DNA of 19,223 nt from Bacteroidia bacterium. GTDB lineage: Bacteria > Bacteroidota > Bacteroidia > Bacteroidales > Azobacteroidaceae. The notes below the pieces were generated by a model. The model was not told where the DNA came from. It made no database searches and worked only from the letters and a program-made list of their open reading frames with translations. Where the stretch lies: positions 1-19,223 of the forward strand of contig BNXB01000024.1 of the NCBI GenBank assembly GCA_025999255.1, written 5' to 3'. The position numbers were made by a program, and so were the translations under genes. Below, in pieces: positions 7,752-15,885 of the stretch. The stretch's first letter is position 1; the number at the start of each line of letters is the position of its first letter.

Positions 7752-8621
7752 TTAATTAAGCATTGTATTCATGTAAATATCCCCGGATACATTTATTGAT
7801 TCGTCCAAAACCCGTATCATTCCCCAATAATGGGAAAAAGATCCGGATGTACTGTTCAGTTCGATTATCTCCTTTTTACCTGAGAGACAGGCTATGGATG
7901 ATAAAAAGACCTTTTTTATTTCGTTTTTACAGAAACATTCTTTTAGTTTTATTGTATTTTCTGTTTCTCCCGGGATTGCCAGAGCAATTTCATTTTCTCC
8001 TGCAAAAACGGTTCCGTCTTCTATAAATAAGTCTTCCAGAATATTCCGGAATTGCTGTTTCGTTTTCAATACCACCAGTTTCTTTTGATTCAGGAATCCG
8101 GAGTAGATTGTATAGAGAGTTTCCAGATCTATTTCTTCTATAGATTTGTATTGTACAAATAAATTATTTTTTTCGATTTCCCCGGGATTTGTTTGCCATG
8201 TACCGATACTTTCCGAGTTCCATGGAAAAGCTTTTTTATAGCCATATCCGGCATAAAAATCAGAGAGCCATTCTTCCTGTGGAATTAAAAAAGTAATAGG
8301 GAACTGTTTTCGGGCCATTTCTTCGAAAGCATGTTCTAATAGTTTTCCCATGTATCCTTTCCGTTGAAAATCAGGATGGGTCATTGCTCCGGAGATATAA
8401 GCAGCCGGAAAAATTTTATCTTCAAGTTTGATTTGATAAGGTATCATTTGCAGGGAAGCGATAAGTTGTTCATTTTCCAAAGCAATCAGAGTCTCTTCAT
8501 TCCGATAAACTTTGTCGAAATAAAAAGTCCGGAATTCCAGGGTATCCCCGGGAAAACAAAGCTTCCACATTTCGATTAGCGTCTGTTTGTATTGCTCTTC
8601 CCCGTATTGAAACCGAATCAT
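7752..8621 (-). CDS. GNAT family N-acetyltransferase (two-domain type)
   Basis: A 289-residue protein with an N-terminal GNAT domain (about 1-140). The acetyl-CoA loop is visible as THPDFQRKGYMGKLLEHAF, matching the Q/R-x-x-G-x-G/A pattern, preceded by the ASLQMIPYQI and FPAAYISGAMT strands typical of the family. The following 150 residues are divergent and may be a second, degenerate GNAT or Eis-like domain. The start codon overlaps the DUF2156 stop by 4 bp (ATGA), so translation is likely coupled. The acceptor is unknown; Eis-like relatives acetylate aminoglycosides or proteins, but no such role is shown here. Confidence 0.85.
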   Translation of the reverse strand: MIRFQYGEEQYKQTLIEMWKLCFPGDTLEFRTFYFDKVYRNEETLIALENEQLIASLQMIPYQIKLEDKIFPAAYISGAMTHPDFQRKGYMGKLLEHAFEEMARKQFPITFLIPQEEWLSDFYAGYGYKKAFPWNSESIGTWQTNPGEIEKNNLFVQYKSIEEIDLETLYTIYSGFLNQKKLVVLKTKQQFRNILEDLFIEDGTVFAGENEIALAIPGETENTIKLKECFCKNEIKKVFLSSIACLSGKKEIIELNSTSGSFSHYWGMIRVLDESINVSGDIYMNTMLN

Positions 8622-9517
8622 GACTCACTTTTTTCAGTAGCAATTCCTTTTTCCAATAAAATAACAGGATGATACGATAGTTTTGCTTTTCGAAGCGATT
8701 CTAACCCCAGGTCTTCCTCCCGGTTTATATAAGTGTATCCGGAACATTCGTTTTCTGCGAACTGTTGGTTAATCATGGTAAAACCTCCCTCTATTTCGTA
8801 CAGGGATTTTTCCGCATGTACTCCGAAAGTATCTGCGGTAAGGGCTTGTCCATACGAATAGGCGACGATGGTTCCGTCCACCCGGAGAACTCCGCCAATC
8901 AGACCTAATTGTTCAAAGCCGGCAAAAGCGCGTTCTACCGACATTCTTTCATCTATCAAGGAAGGATCGCTACAATTTCCGTTTTCCTTACACCATTTGG
9001 AATACAATTCCAGGCATTCGGGAATAATATCCGGAGTGATTCGAAGGTATTCGTAACGGTATGTTTTTTTGAACTTATTGATATGATTTCGTTTTGACTG
9101 GAGCTTTTTTCCTCTCAGGGTGATCAAATCCTCGGTACTATAAATATATTCAAACCATGAACGGTTTGGATTGTAATCAAATTTACCGGGATAAACCTTT
9201 TCTACATTTTCATACATTTCCCTTGTCAGGGCAAACATCCGGAAAGGTTCGTTACGTTCTTTCGAATCGGCAATGATTGTTTCTAACGCTGTTTTTAAAC
9301 AACCGTCCCCTATCGGATACATATAACCCGGTTTTTTCCCTCCGGCCCAGAACCTGAAGAAGAGAAAACCTCCTTCAATAGCATAAGATGTCCTGTATTT
9401 TGGAGCCCAACAATAGATATTTGCAAAAGAAAAATCACAATTCCTGAAAGTGCTTTTTTTCAGAAACTGATTTAGTACGTCTTTATCTTTGATTGTGATT
9501 TCTTGAAAGTCAAGCAT
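8618..9517 (-). CDS. DUF2156 (phosphatidylglycerol lysyltransferase-like) protein
   Basis: A 299-residue cytoplasmic protein resembling the DUF2156/LPG-synthase C-terminal family, a duplicated GNAT fold that in MprF transfers aminoacyl groups from tRNA to lipids. Supporting segments are the N-terminal FSFANIYCWAPKY, a basic RGKKLQSKRNHINKFKK stretch, GLIGGVLRVDGTIVAYSYGQ, HAEKSLYEIEGGFTMINQQFAE and the terminal YINREEDLGLESLRKAKLSYHP. The membrane flippase half of MprF is absent, as in most stand-alone Bacteroidota members, so lipid lysylation is not demonstrated. It begins 16 bp after panD and overlaps the GNAT gene by 4 bp, placing two acyltransferase-fold proteins in one operon. Confidence 0.85.
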   Translation of the reverse strand: MLDFQEITIKDKDVLNQFLKKSTFRNCDFSFANIYCWAPKYRTSYAIEGGFLFFRFWAGGKKPGYMYPIGDGCLKTALETIIADSKERNEPFRMFALTREMYENVEKVYPGKFDYNPNRSWFEYIYSTEDLITLRGKKLQSKRNHINKFKKTYRYEYLRITPDIIPECLELYSKWCKENGNCSDPSLIDERMSVERAFAGFEQLGLIGGVLRVDGTIVAYSYGQALTADTFGVHAEKSLYEIEGGFTMINQQFAENECSGYTYINREEDLGLESLRKAKLSYHPVILLEKGIATEKSES

Positions 9518-9533
9518 AGTTTGGTAACTCCCT

Positions 9534-9884
9534 TCATATTAATTTATTCGTTTTTGTATCCGGAAACACGATAGCCGGTTTGAATATTTTGGCCTCTTCC
9601 GTATTCATCCATGCATAAGCCATGATGATAATGATATCGCCAGGCTGTACTTTACGGGCTGCGGCGCCGTTAAGGCAAATCATTCCGGACCCTCTCACGC
9701 CTTTGATAACATATGTTTCGAGACGTTCTCCATTATTATTGTTTACAATCTGTACCTTTTCTCCTTCGATCAGATTTGCGGCATCCATTAAATCTTCATC
9801 AATAGTGACACTTCCTATGTAATTCAAATTTGCTTCGGTTACTGTAACCCGGTGCAGTTTGGATTTAACAACTTCAATGTACAT
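9534..9884 (-). CDS. panD: Aspartate 1-decarboxylase precursor
   Basis: A 116-residue PanD, the pyruvoyl enzyme that decarboxylates L-aspartate to beta-alanine for pantothenate synthesis. The self-cleavage site YIG-S is visible at Gly24-Ser25; Lys9, Arg54, Thr57 and Tyr58 occupy the expected active-site positions, and [12 protein letters not shown] follows. The proenzyme should split into a beta chain of 24 residues and a pyruvoyl-bearing alpha chain. It is first in the operon with DUF2156, GNAT and MATE genes, while its pathway partner panC lies 1.7 kb upstream on the same strand, separated by the PEtN-transferase gene. A -7 element overlapping that gene's stop suggests panD can be transcribed separately. 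Confidence 0.97.
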   Translation of the reverse strand: MYIEVVKSKLHRVTVTEANLNYIGSVTIDEDLMDAANLIEGEKVQIVNNNNGERLETYVIKGVRGSGMICLNGAAARKVQPGDIIIIMAYAWMNTEEAKIFKPAIVFPDTKTNKLI

Positions 9885-9959
9885 TGGTTTAACTAATTAA
9901 AAAATGAAAAGAATCAAGACTTTCCTGAATTCCTTTATTTTATGATTTAAATTGCGGTG

Positions 9960-9967
9960 CAAAGTTA
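9960..9967 (-). promoter_or_regulatory. -7 element upstream of panD
   Basis: TAACTTTG on the minus strand (9967-9960) matches TAnnTTTG, followed by GCACCG. It overlaps the TAA stop codon of the PEtN-transferase gene and would give a leader of about 70 nt before panD. No clear TTTG is seen at -33, where the sequence codes the end of the upstream gene. Confidence 0.55.
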
Positions 9968-11632
9968 ATCATTTTTTTTCCAGGCGTTTGTATTTTTGAC
10001 AACCTCTTCGTATGTTTTATCTTCAACTATTCTTTTCCGGGGTGTAAACTTTTTATTGAACAGACTTCTCTGGGGAACAAAATCCCGGTATTGTAATCCG
10101 GCCAGATCAGATAAAGAATAGATAAAATCGGCTGTGCTGAAAGGCCTGTTTTCCCGGATAGTAATATCCTGTTTGTGCGTTAAATATTGATTTGAACACC
10201 ATAGAATAAGAGGAACCTCACATTGATAAATAGAGGCTCCATGGACGAAATGTCCTACAACATCCCTGCCGTCATAGACTTCTTCTCCATGATCGGAAAA
10301 GAACAAAACAGCAGAAGATCGATTTTCCTGTTCTTGTACCTTTTTTATGATTGAGCTGACTACAAAATCAGAATAAAGCACGGAATTATCGTATTCATCG
10401 ATTGTTTTTTTCTTTTTGCCATTCAAATACGGTTTGTCGGGAATGGGATAATTTTCCTGGTTAAAGAATTTATATTCCGAAGGATACCGGCTTTTATACA
10501 TGTTATGACTTCCCATCAGATGAATAAAGATGATTTTGTTTCCTATTGAGTCTTCTTCCAGTATTTTATCAATAATCGGAAATACAATTTCATCGTGTTG
10601 TTTGGTTATTGACAAATCATAAACGTGATCCGATTCTTTGGCGATAATTCCGTAACTGCTTCCCCATTTGTTGATAAGAGGTTGTGTACTAATCCAATAT
10701 GTTTTAAAACCAGCATCCCTGAATAAATCCACAATAGAAGGTTTTTGAAGGTAATATTCAGGGTGATCGTAATCCGCAAATGTCAATGCCTGTTTCAAAA
10801 CTCCAATTGTATGTGTATTAGGTGATACAATATCTTTATAAATGTACAGTTCGTTTTTCATAGAATCCAGAATTGGAGTCGTCGGACGAGAATAACCGTA
10901 GATCTGCATATGATTTCTTGAAAGAGATTCTCCGATAATGACAACGAAAGTATTATTATCGGAAGCCAGGTTACAGGAAATATCCATTGAAGTACTTTTG
11001 CGGGTTTTAGCTTCCAATTGCATATCCCGGTTTTCGTCCAGATAATGGATCCCGCTTTTATAAAAATCGACGGAACTCATTACTTTCGATAAATTTTCAA
11101 AGGGTACAATTGAAAGTGGAATCAGAAGGGATATAAAAAAAAGAAACTGATTCTGTTTTTGCTTCAGGTTTAAATATGCGGACGGTGAAGATGAAACCAG
11201 CGATTTATACAGTAAAAAAAGGCTTGCTACAACATAAGCAACCTGTCCAAGTAAGACGGGAATTGAAACAGCCCCATCAAAATATTCGTTTGTTTCGGAA
11301 ATATTCGATCCGAAAATAACCCAGAACATATCGTCGAACATATGTGTCCGGGCTACACACAGGTATGAAAAAACCGTAAGATTGGGAATAAGTGTAAAGA
11401 TGAAAAGGAAAATCAAATAACACTTCTCAATAATTCCTTTCAGGAATAAAGAAATAGATGAAAAAGAAAAAAACACCAATAAATTAATCATCCAGGCCAA
11501 TAAAATATCCGAACAATTCAGATTATTTGCCAAGGCATATCCGGGGATATTAAACATTACAATGAATGCAATGAACAGAATTGTCCACAGCCTTTTTTGC
11601 AATATTTCTTTTATTATTTTATAGTTAATCAT
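9965..11632 (-). CDS. Phosphoethanolamine transferase-like membrane sulfatase-fold protein
   Basis: About 555 residues, with roughly five N-terminal transmembrane helices and a periplasmic alkaline-phosphatase/sulfatase-superfamily domain of the PEtN-transferase type. It probably adds phosphoethanolamine from phosphatidylethanolamine to lipid A core or another glycan. Seen: metal-site [18 protein letters not shown] followed by SRPTTP, the nucleophile region [16 protein letters not shown] (one of the two Thr), [14 protein letters not shown], and the metal ligands FFSDHGEE and GHFVHG. The pattern is closer to the CptA/YhbX style than to a generic sulfatase. In-frame ATGs exist at 11647, 11641 and 11632; the last is preferred because it overlaps the panC stop by only 8 bp. 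It is co-transcribed with panC. Confidence 0.88.
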   Translation of the reverse strand: MINYKIIKEILQKRLWTILFIAFIVMFNIPGYALANNLNCSDILLAWMINLLVFFSFSSISLFLKGIIEKCYLIFLFIFTLIPNLTVFSYLCVARTHMFDDMFWVIFGSNISETNEYFDGAVSIPVLLGQVAYVVASLFLLYKSLVSSSPSAYLNLKQKQNQFLFFISLLIPLSIVPFENLSKVMSSVDFYKSGIHYLDENRDMQLEAKTRKSTSMDISCNLASDNNTFVVIIGESLSRNHMQIYGYSRPTTPILDSMKNELYIYKDIVSPNTHTIGVLKQALTFADYDHPEYYLQKPSIVDLFRDAGFKTYWISTQPLINKWGSSYGIIAKESDHVYDLSITKQHDEIVFPIIDKILEEDSIGNKIIFIHLMGSHNMYKSRYPSEYKFFNQENYPIPDKPYLNGKKKKTIDEYDNSVLYSDFVVSSIIKKVQEQENRSSAVLFFSDHGEEVYDGRDVVGHFVHGASIYQCEVPLILWCSNQYLTHKQDITIRENRPFSTADFIYSLSDLAGLQYRDFVPQRSLFNKKFTPRKRIVEDKTYEEVVKNTNAWKKND

Positions 11633-12467
11633 ACTGTACATTATCAATCAATCTGACTTCTCCGCAAAAAACAGCGACACATCCCACTTTGAAGCTCGAA
11701 TCTTCCCATGAAGATATCGGTTGCAGGGTATTCCCATCCACGATATCAAAATATTCGACTTTCAGTTCGGGAGATTTGTTTATTGTTTCAATAACCCATT
11801 CCTTGAGTTTTTCAACAGGTATCCGATCTTTTAATTTCCGGCTTTCAAATAATGTTTTGGAAATCAGGACGGCTTCCTGTCTTTCCTTGTTATTTAAACG
11901 TGTGTTCCGGCTACTCATTGCCAATCCGTCGGATTCACGAACAATAGGGCAGGGGATAATTTCGATCCGGTAATTCATTCTTCGGGTCATTTCACGAATG
12001 ATGGCCAGTTGCTGAAAGTCTTTTTCTCCGAAATAAGCTTTCCCGGGTTTAACCGCATCGAATAGTTTGCTGACGATTTGTGCAACACCGTTGAAATGTC
12101 CTGGTCGGAAGGCTCCTTCCATTACTTTTTCCAACAGTCCGAAATCAAATTGTCTTGTATCCGGTTCGGGATACATTTCTTCGGCCGGGGGTGCAAAAAC
12201 GTAAGTACATCCGGCTTGTTTTAACAATTCGCAGTCTGCATCCAGGGTACGCGGATATTTTAGCAAATCGTTTTTATCGTTGAATTGTGTCGGGTTCACG
12301 AAAATACTCACTACGCAAGTGTCATTTTCGGCCACACAACGTTTGACCAATTCGATGTGTCCCTGGTGCAAGGCTCCCATGGTAGGGACGAATCCGATTG
12401 TTTTATTTTCTTTCTTACAGGTATTCAGATTTTCCTGAAGTTCCCGGATTGTCGATATAATTTTCAT
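11625..12467 (-). CDS. panC: Pantothenate synthetase (pantoate-beta-alanine ligase)
   Basis: A 280-residue cytoplasmic ligase that condenses pantoate and beta-alanine with ATP to make pantothenate, the CoA precursor. Seen: [10 protein letters not shown] (28-37, the HIGH-like motif with His34 and His37), [50 protein letters not shown] (147-160) and [16 protein letters not shown] (176-191, the KMSKS equivalent). All key motifs are intact and the length is normal. Its substrate beta-alanine would come from PanD encoded downstream. It stands divergent to the glycogen-synthase-like gene, with a 245-bp promoter region between, and its 3' end overlaps the next gene. Confidence 0.97.
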   Translation of the reverse strand: MKIISTIRELQENLNTCKKENKTIGFVPTMGALHQGHIELVKRCVAENDTCVVSIFVNPTQFNDKNDLLKYPRTLDADCELLKQAGCTYVFAPPAEEMYPEPDTRQFDFGLLEKVMEGAFRPGHFNGVAQIVSKLFDAVKPGKAYFGEKDFQQLAIIREMTRRMNYRIEIIPCPIVRESDGLAMSSRNTRLNNKERQEAVLISKTLFESRKLKDRIPVEKLKEWVIETINKSPELKVEYFDIVDGNTLQPISSWEDSSFKVGCVAVFCGEVRLIDNVQYD

Positions 12468-12583
12468 ATGTACATAATTTGTTTTTTAATGGTCGTATGG
12501 AACTCGCATGATTCTTAGTCTCACGGACTCTGGCGATTTTATAAAAATTGTGCTTTGTTTCATATTTTTCTCTAAAAACGATA

Positions 12584-12591
12584 CAAAACTA
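12584..12591 (-). promoter_or_regulatory. -7 element for panC
   Basis: TAGTTTTG on the minus strand (12591-12584) matches TAnnTTTG. The -33 position offers only a partial match (ATTG). The inferred start near 12578 leaves a leader of about 110 nt before the panC ATG; I see no known riboswitch in that leader. Confidence 0.5.
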
Positions 12592-12605
12592 CGTATTTTA
12601 ATACG
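12592..12605. repeat. Palindrome in the panC promoter spacer
   Basis: CGTATT-TT-AATACG is a perfect 6-bp inverted repeat with a 2-bp centre. It directly abuts the panC -7 element, inside the spacer between -7 and -33. That position would suit a repressor operator. Confidence 0.5.
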
Positions 12606-12641
12606 AATCTTAAGCAATGTTGGGACTAATTAGCGATTTGT

Positions 12642-12675
12642 TTTGATTTTTGTGGTATTTTTTTTATTATCTTTG
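12642..12675 (+). promoter_or_regulatory. Bacteroidota-type promoter of the glycogen-synthase-like gene
   Basis: TTTG (12642-12645), a 22-bp spacer and TATCTTTG (12668-12675), followed by GCACCG, match the consensus apart from one extra spacer base. The gene's ATG is 37 bp downstream. Confidence 0.7.
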
Positions 12676-12712
12676 CACCGTGAATTCAAAGTATAGGTTT
12701 AATTAAATCAAA

Positions 12713-13528
12713 ATGGACGCTAAAAGGGTACTATTTATTACAACAGAAATAACCCCATATCTTCCGGAAACGGAAATCTCCACAATTGGTCGTTATCTGC
12801 CTCAAGGTATTCAGGATAAAGGGAAAGAAATCAGGACTTTTGTTCCCAAGTTTGGTAATATCAATGAGCGAAGAAACCAGTTGCATGAGGTGATTCGCTT
12901 GTCGGGTATGAACCTGATAATTAATGATACGGATCATCCTTTGATTATTAAAGTCGCTTCCATCCAATCTGCCCGTATGCAGATTTATTTTATTGACAAT
13001 GAGGATTTTTTCCAAAGAAGGAATATGCTCGTAGATGATGACGGCGCAGAATTTGAGGATAATGACGAACGTAGTATCTTTTATGTGCGTGGAGTCATGG
13101 AAACCGTCAAAAAGTTGAGATGGGTTCCGGATTTGATTCATTGTCATGGTTGGATGACTGCTTTAGCTCCATTATATATTAAAAAACATTATAAAGGGGA
13201 TCCCTGTTTCAAAAATTCAAAAGTCGTCTATTCGATTTACAATGATGATTTCAAGATTCCTTTCCGGGAGTCTTTTTCTAAAAAGTTGAAAATAGAAGGC
13301 GTCACGAATAACGATTTGAAAGGAATTAAGGAAAATCCTGATTTTGAGGCTGTTTTAAAATTAGCTATTGATTTCTCGGATGGAGTTATCCAGGGAAGTA
13401 AATCAATCAATCCGAATTTAATAAGTTATATTGAAGGAAAAGATAATTTGCCTTTTCTTTCTTATCAGTCTCCGGAAATATATGTTGATAAATACAATGA
13501 TTTTTACGATTCGATCTTAACAAAATAA
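12713..13528 (+). CDS. Glycogen/starch synthase-like protein, N-terminal domain only
   Basis: 271 residues corresponding only to the N-terminal GT5 half of glycogen synthase. Full enzymes are about 475 or more residues and carry the ADP-glucose-binding C-terminal Rossmann domain, absent here. Recognisable segments are VLFITTEITPYLPE (cf. the SSEIAPFAKTGGLGDV start), IRTFVPKFGNI, and DLIHCHGWMTALAPLYI (usually HDW). The KxGGL substrate loop is replaced by ETEISTIGRYLP, so ordinary glucosyl transfer is unlikely. The gene ends cleanly and is followed by DUF4270. Short proteins of this kind next to panC are, from memory, usual in Bacteroidales, so this looks like a conserved half-protein rather than a fresh truncation. 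Its role is unknown. Confidence 0.88.
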   Translation: MDAKRVLFITTEITPYLPETEISTIGRYLPQGIQDKGKEIRTFVPKFGNINERRNQLHEVIRLSGMNLIINDTDHPLIIKVASIQSARMQIYFIDNEDFFQRRNMLVDDDGAEFEDNDERSIFYVRGVMETVKKLRWVPDLIHCHGWMTALAPLYIKKHYKGDPCFKNSKVVYSIYNDDFKIPFRESFSKKLKIEGVTNNDLKGIKENPDFEAVLKLAIDFSDGVIQGSKSINPNLISYIEGKDNLPFLSYQSPEIYVDKYNDFYDSILTK

Positions 13529-13540
13529 TTGAAATTCATA

Positions 13541-14923
13541 ATGAGATATAAAGTCATTTTACTGAGTTTGCTTTCAGGAATCCTGTTTTGGGCGTGTGAG
13601 GACAGTATAAATAGTGTTGGAACAGGCATGTTGCCTGATGAGGATAGGATAGGAGTTTATACCGATACCATTTATCTGGAGGCTTCTACGGTCAAGCTGG
13701 ATTCGATATATGCAAAAACTGTTTATGGAATGTTGGGAGAGTTTTATGATCCGACTTACGGTAGTTTGAAATCAAGCTATCTTTGTCAGTTTTATGCCAC
13801 ATCAAAGAACGTTTTTCCGGACTCGGTGATCAATAATACAATAGATTCGACTGTTTTAAGGATTACCTATAGTTCTTATCTGGGTGATTCTCTTGCTCCG
13901 ATGGAAGTTTCGGTTTATCCTGTCACAAAAGCTTTGGATAAATATTATTATACCAATATGTCTCTGTCGGATTATTATGATATGAACCGGATTTGGGGTC
14001 GTCAGGGATATACTGCAAGGAATCTGAATATTTCCGATTCGGTTAACGTTGCTAATATCTATCGTAAGAGTCTTTCTGTTCGTTTGCCTGATTCTATCGG
14101 CCGGAAATTTTATAACGAATGGCGAAAACCGGCGCCTAATGCATTCGGTTCGTTGAATGATTTTGTGAAGTTTTTTCCCGGGTTGTATGTTGCCTCTACT
14201 TATGGTACCGGTAATATCCTTTATGTAGAATTTACTGATATTGGCGTTTATTTTAATTATCTTGCTACGGCAAAGGATTCTAATGGGGATGACAGTACCT
14301 ATGTTGCATCGGGAGCCTCAACTTTTAATGTAACTAAAGAGGTTATTCAATTGAACAATTATCGGAGTTCGAATGATGAAAAACTATTACAACCAAGCGA
14401 CGATAAAGCCTATGTAAAAACTCCGGCAGGAATTTTTACTAAAATAACCATTCCTATTCCTGATGTTGTTAAGAAAATGGGAAAAAGAAAATTTACAAAT
14501 GCTAAGTTGTCTTTATCCGTTTTTGAAGGGGATGAGTGGGAGTATGCGATTGGATATCCCAAGAATATGATTGTAGCAGATATGAGTTTGACAACCAAGT
14601 TATTGGCGGTAAATCCGGATTCTGTAATAACTTTCTTTGAAAATAAACGGGTTGCAGATGGAAAGACGTCTTATACAACAACACTTGGTTCGTATGCTTA
14701 TAATTTTGGAAATATTTCTGCGGTTATTCAAAATGCAATAGATAATGCTCCCGATAAAAATCTGGAATTGTTGTTAATTCCTGTTATGACACAGACATCA
14801 AGTTCTACGGATTACAGCACATCACATTATTTGTATCCTTCAGGGATTACCTTTAAGAAAGATAAAGAGCATCTTAAGCTTTCAATTGTGACTACGGATA
14901 TGGATGTGGAGCAGTTGAAGTAA
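13541..14923 (+). CDS. DUF4270 family lipoprotein
   Basis: A 460-residue predicted lipoprotein. The ATG at 13541, 12 bp after the preceding stop, gives a clean signal peptide MRYKVILLSLLSGILFWAC with the lipid-attachment Cys at 19; an in-frame TTG at 13529 is less likely. The mature protein is rich in Ser, Thr, Tyr and Asp, lacks membrane segments and looks like a large beta-rich surface or periplasmic domain. It matches the Bacteroidota DUF4270 family by overall pattern (DSINSVGTGMLPDED start; repeated references to TYTT- and SYAYNFG-like strands). It is likely co-transcribed with the glycogen-synthase-like gene. No biochemical role can be assigned. Confidence 0.85.
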   Translation: MRYKVILLSLLSGILFWACEDSINSVGTGMLPDEDRIGVYTDTIYLEASTVKLDSIYAKTVYGMLGEFYDPTYGSLKSSYLCQFYATSKNVFPDSVINNTIDSTVLRITYSSYLGDSLAPMEVSVYPVTKALDKYYYTNMSLSDYYDMNRIWGRQGYTARNLNISDSVNVANIYRKSLSVRLPDSIGRKFYNEWRKPAPNAFGSLNDFVKFFPGLYVASTYGTGNILYVEFTDIGVYFNYLATAKDSNGDDSTYVASGASTFNVTKEVIQLNNYRSSNDEKLLQPSDDKAYVKTPAGIFTKITIPIPDVVKKMGKRKFTNAKLSLSVFEGDEWEYAIGYPKNMIVADMSLTTKLLAVNPDSVITFFENKRVADGKTSYTTTLGSYAYNFGNISAVIQNAIDNAPDKNLELLLIPVMTQTSSSTDYSTSHYLYPSGITFKKDKEHLKLSIVTTDMDVEQLK

Positions 14924-14959
14924 TTTTTTGTAAACTTTGCAACTAATAAAAAAAGTTGA

Positions 14960-15880
14960 ATGAAAGCAATGAAAAAAATAGTCGTAGTAATTGTATTGAT
15001 TGTATTTTCAATCAACATTCAGGCGCAAACGAATAGTTTTAAAACAGGGGCATTATTATGGAAGATTTCGGGAAAGGATTTGGTTAAACCATCGTATGTA
15101 CTGGGAACTTTTCATGTGAAGCCTGCCGGATATTTAGATCAGATTCCGGGAGCAAGAGCTTCTTTTGAGTTGGCAGAACAGGTTATTGGGGAAGTTGTTA
15201 CCAGTGATATGATGGAACAAGCGGTGAAAATGCAGCAAAAAATGATGATGCCCTCCGATACGACGTACAAAATGTTGTATAATGAAGCTGATTACCAGGT
15301 TGTAGATAAAGGACTGATATCTATTTTGGGAGGAGTGGGTCTTGAACAATTGAAAATGCTTAAACCTTCCGGAATCCAAATGAGTATTCTGCAAATTTTG
15401 ATAATGAAATATTATCCGAATATTAATCCGATGGAATTGTTGGATTTGCATATCCAGAAAATGGCTGTGGAGAAACAAAAACCTGTAGTTGGACTTGAAA
15501 CCATCGACCACCAAATTTATGTTTTATTCGAGTCCTCTTCCTTGCAACACCAAGCTGATGTTTTACTTTGTAATATTAAATCAAACGAAGTGAAAGATGA
15601 AGAAGGACTGATAAAAGAATTAAAAGAATTGGAAGCAATGTATGATAAAGCTGATTTAAACGAAATCTACAAAATTTACAAAAAAAATCCATGTTCGGAC
15701 TCCGAAGGAGATTATCAGATAAATAAAGCACGTAATGACGCCTGGATGAAAAAACTTCCGGGATTAATGAAAGATAAATCTTCATTTATTGCTGTCGGAG
15801 CATTGCATCTGGTCGGAGAAGAAGGTTTGTTAAATCAATTGGAAAAAGCAGGATATAAAGTTGAAGCCGTCAAAAACTGA
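14960..15880 (+). CDS. TraB/GumN family protein, secreted
   Basis: 306 residues with an N-terminal signal peptide (basic MKAMKK, hydrophobic core, cleavage near IQA-Q). The mature part fits the TraB/PrgY/GumN family, whose members are proposed metal-dependent proteases or hydrolases. It shows ALLWKISGKDLVKPSYVLGTFHVKP, with the GTFH motif near the start, VVGLETIDHQI in the middle, and the C-terminal FIAVGALHLVGEEGLLNQLEKAGY, with the GALHL histidine expected of the family. An ATG at 14969 is an alternative start. It is 36 bp after the DUF4270 gene; its stop is 5 bp from the convergent DUF4249 stop. Substrate unknown. Confidence 0.9.
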   Translation: MKAMKKIVVVIVLIVFSINIQAQTNSFKTGALLWKISGKDLVKPSYVLGTFHVKPAGYLDQIPGARASFELAEQVIGEVVTSDMMEQAVKMQQKMMMPSDTTYKMLYNEADYQVVDKGLISILGGVGLEQLKMLKPSGIQMSILQILIMKYYPNINPMELLDLHIQKMAVEKQKPVVGLETIDHQIYVLFESSSLQHQADVLLCNIKSNEVKDEEGLIKELKELEAMYDKADLNEIYKIYKKNPCSDSEGDYQINKARNDAWMKKLPGLMKDKSSFIAVGALHLVGEEGLLNQLEKAGYKVEAVKN

Positions 15881-15885
15881 ACCTT

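Noticed and set aside
12468..12577. pan-motif type RNA or other riboswitch in the panC leader
   Set aside because: I could not draw a stable conserved-looking structure; only a 4-bp hairpin around AGTC/GACT is apparent.
14924..14959. Promoter for the TraB/GumN gene (TAAACTTTG at 14931)
   Set aside because: It has one base too many between TA and TTTG and no -33 box; the gene may simply be read from upstream.
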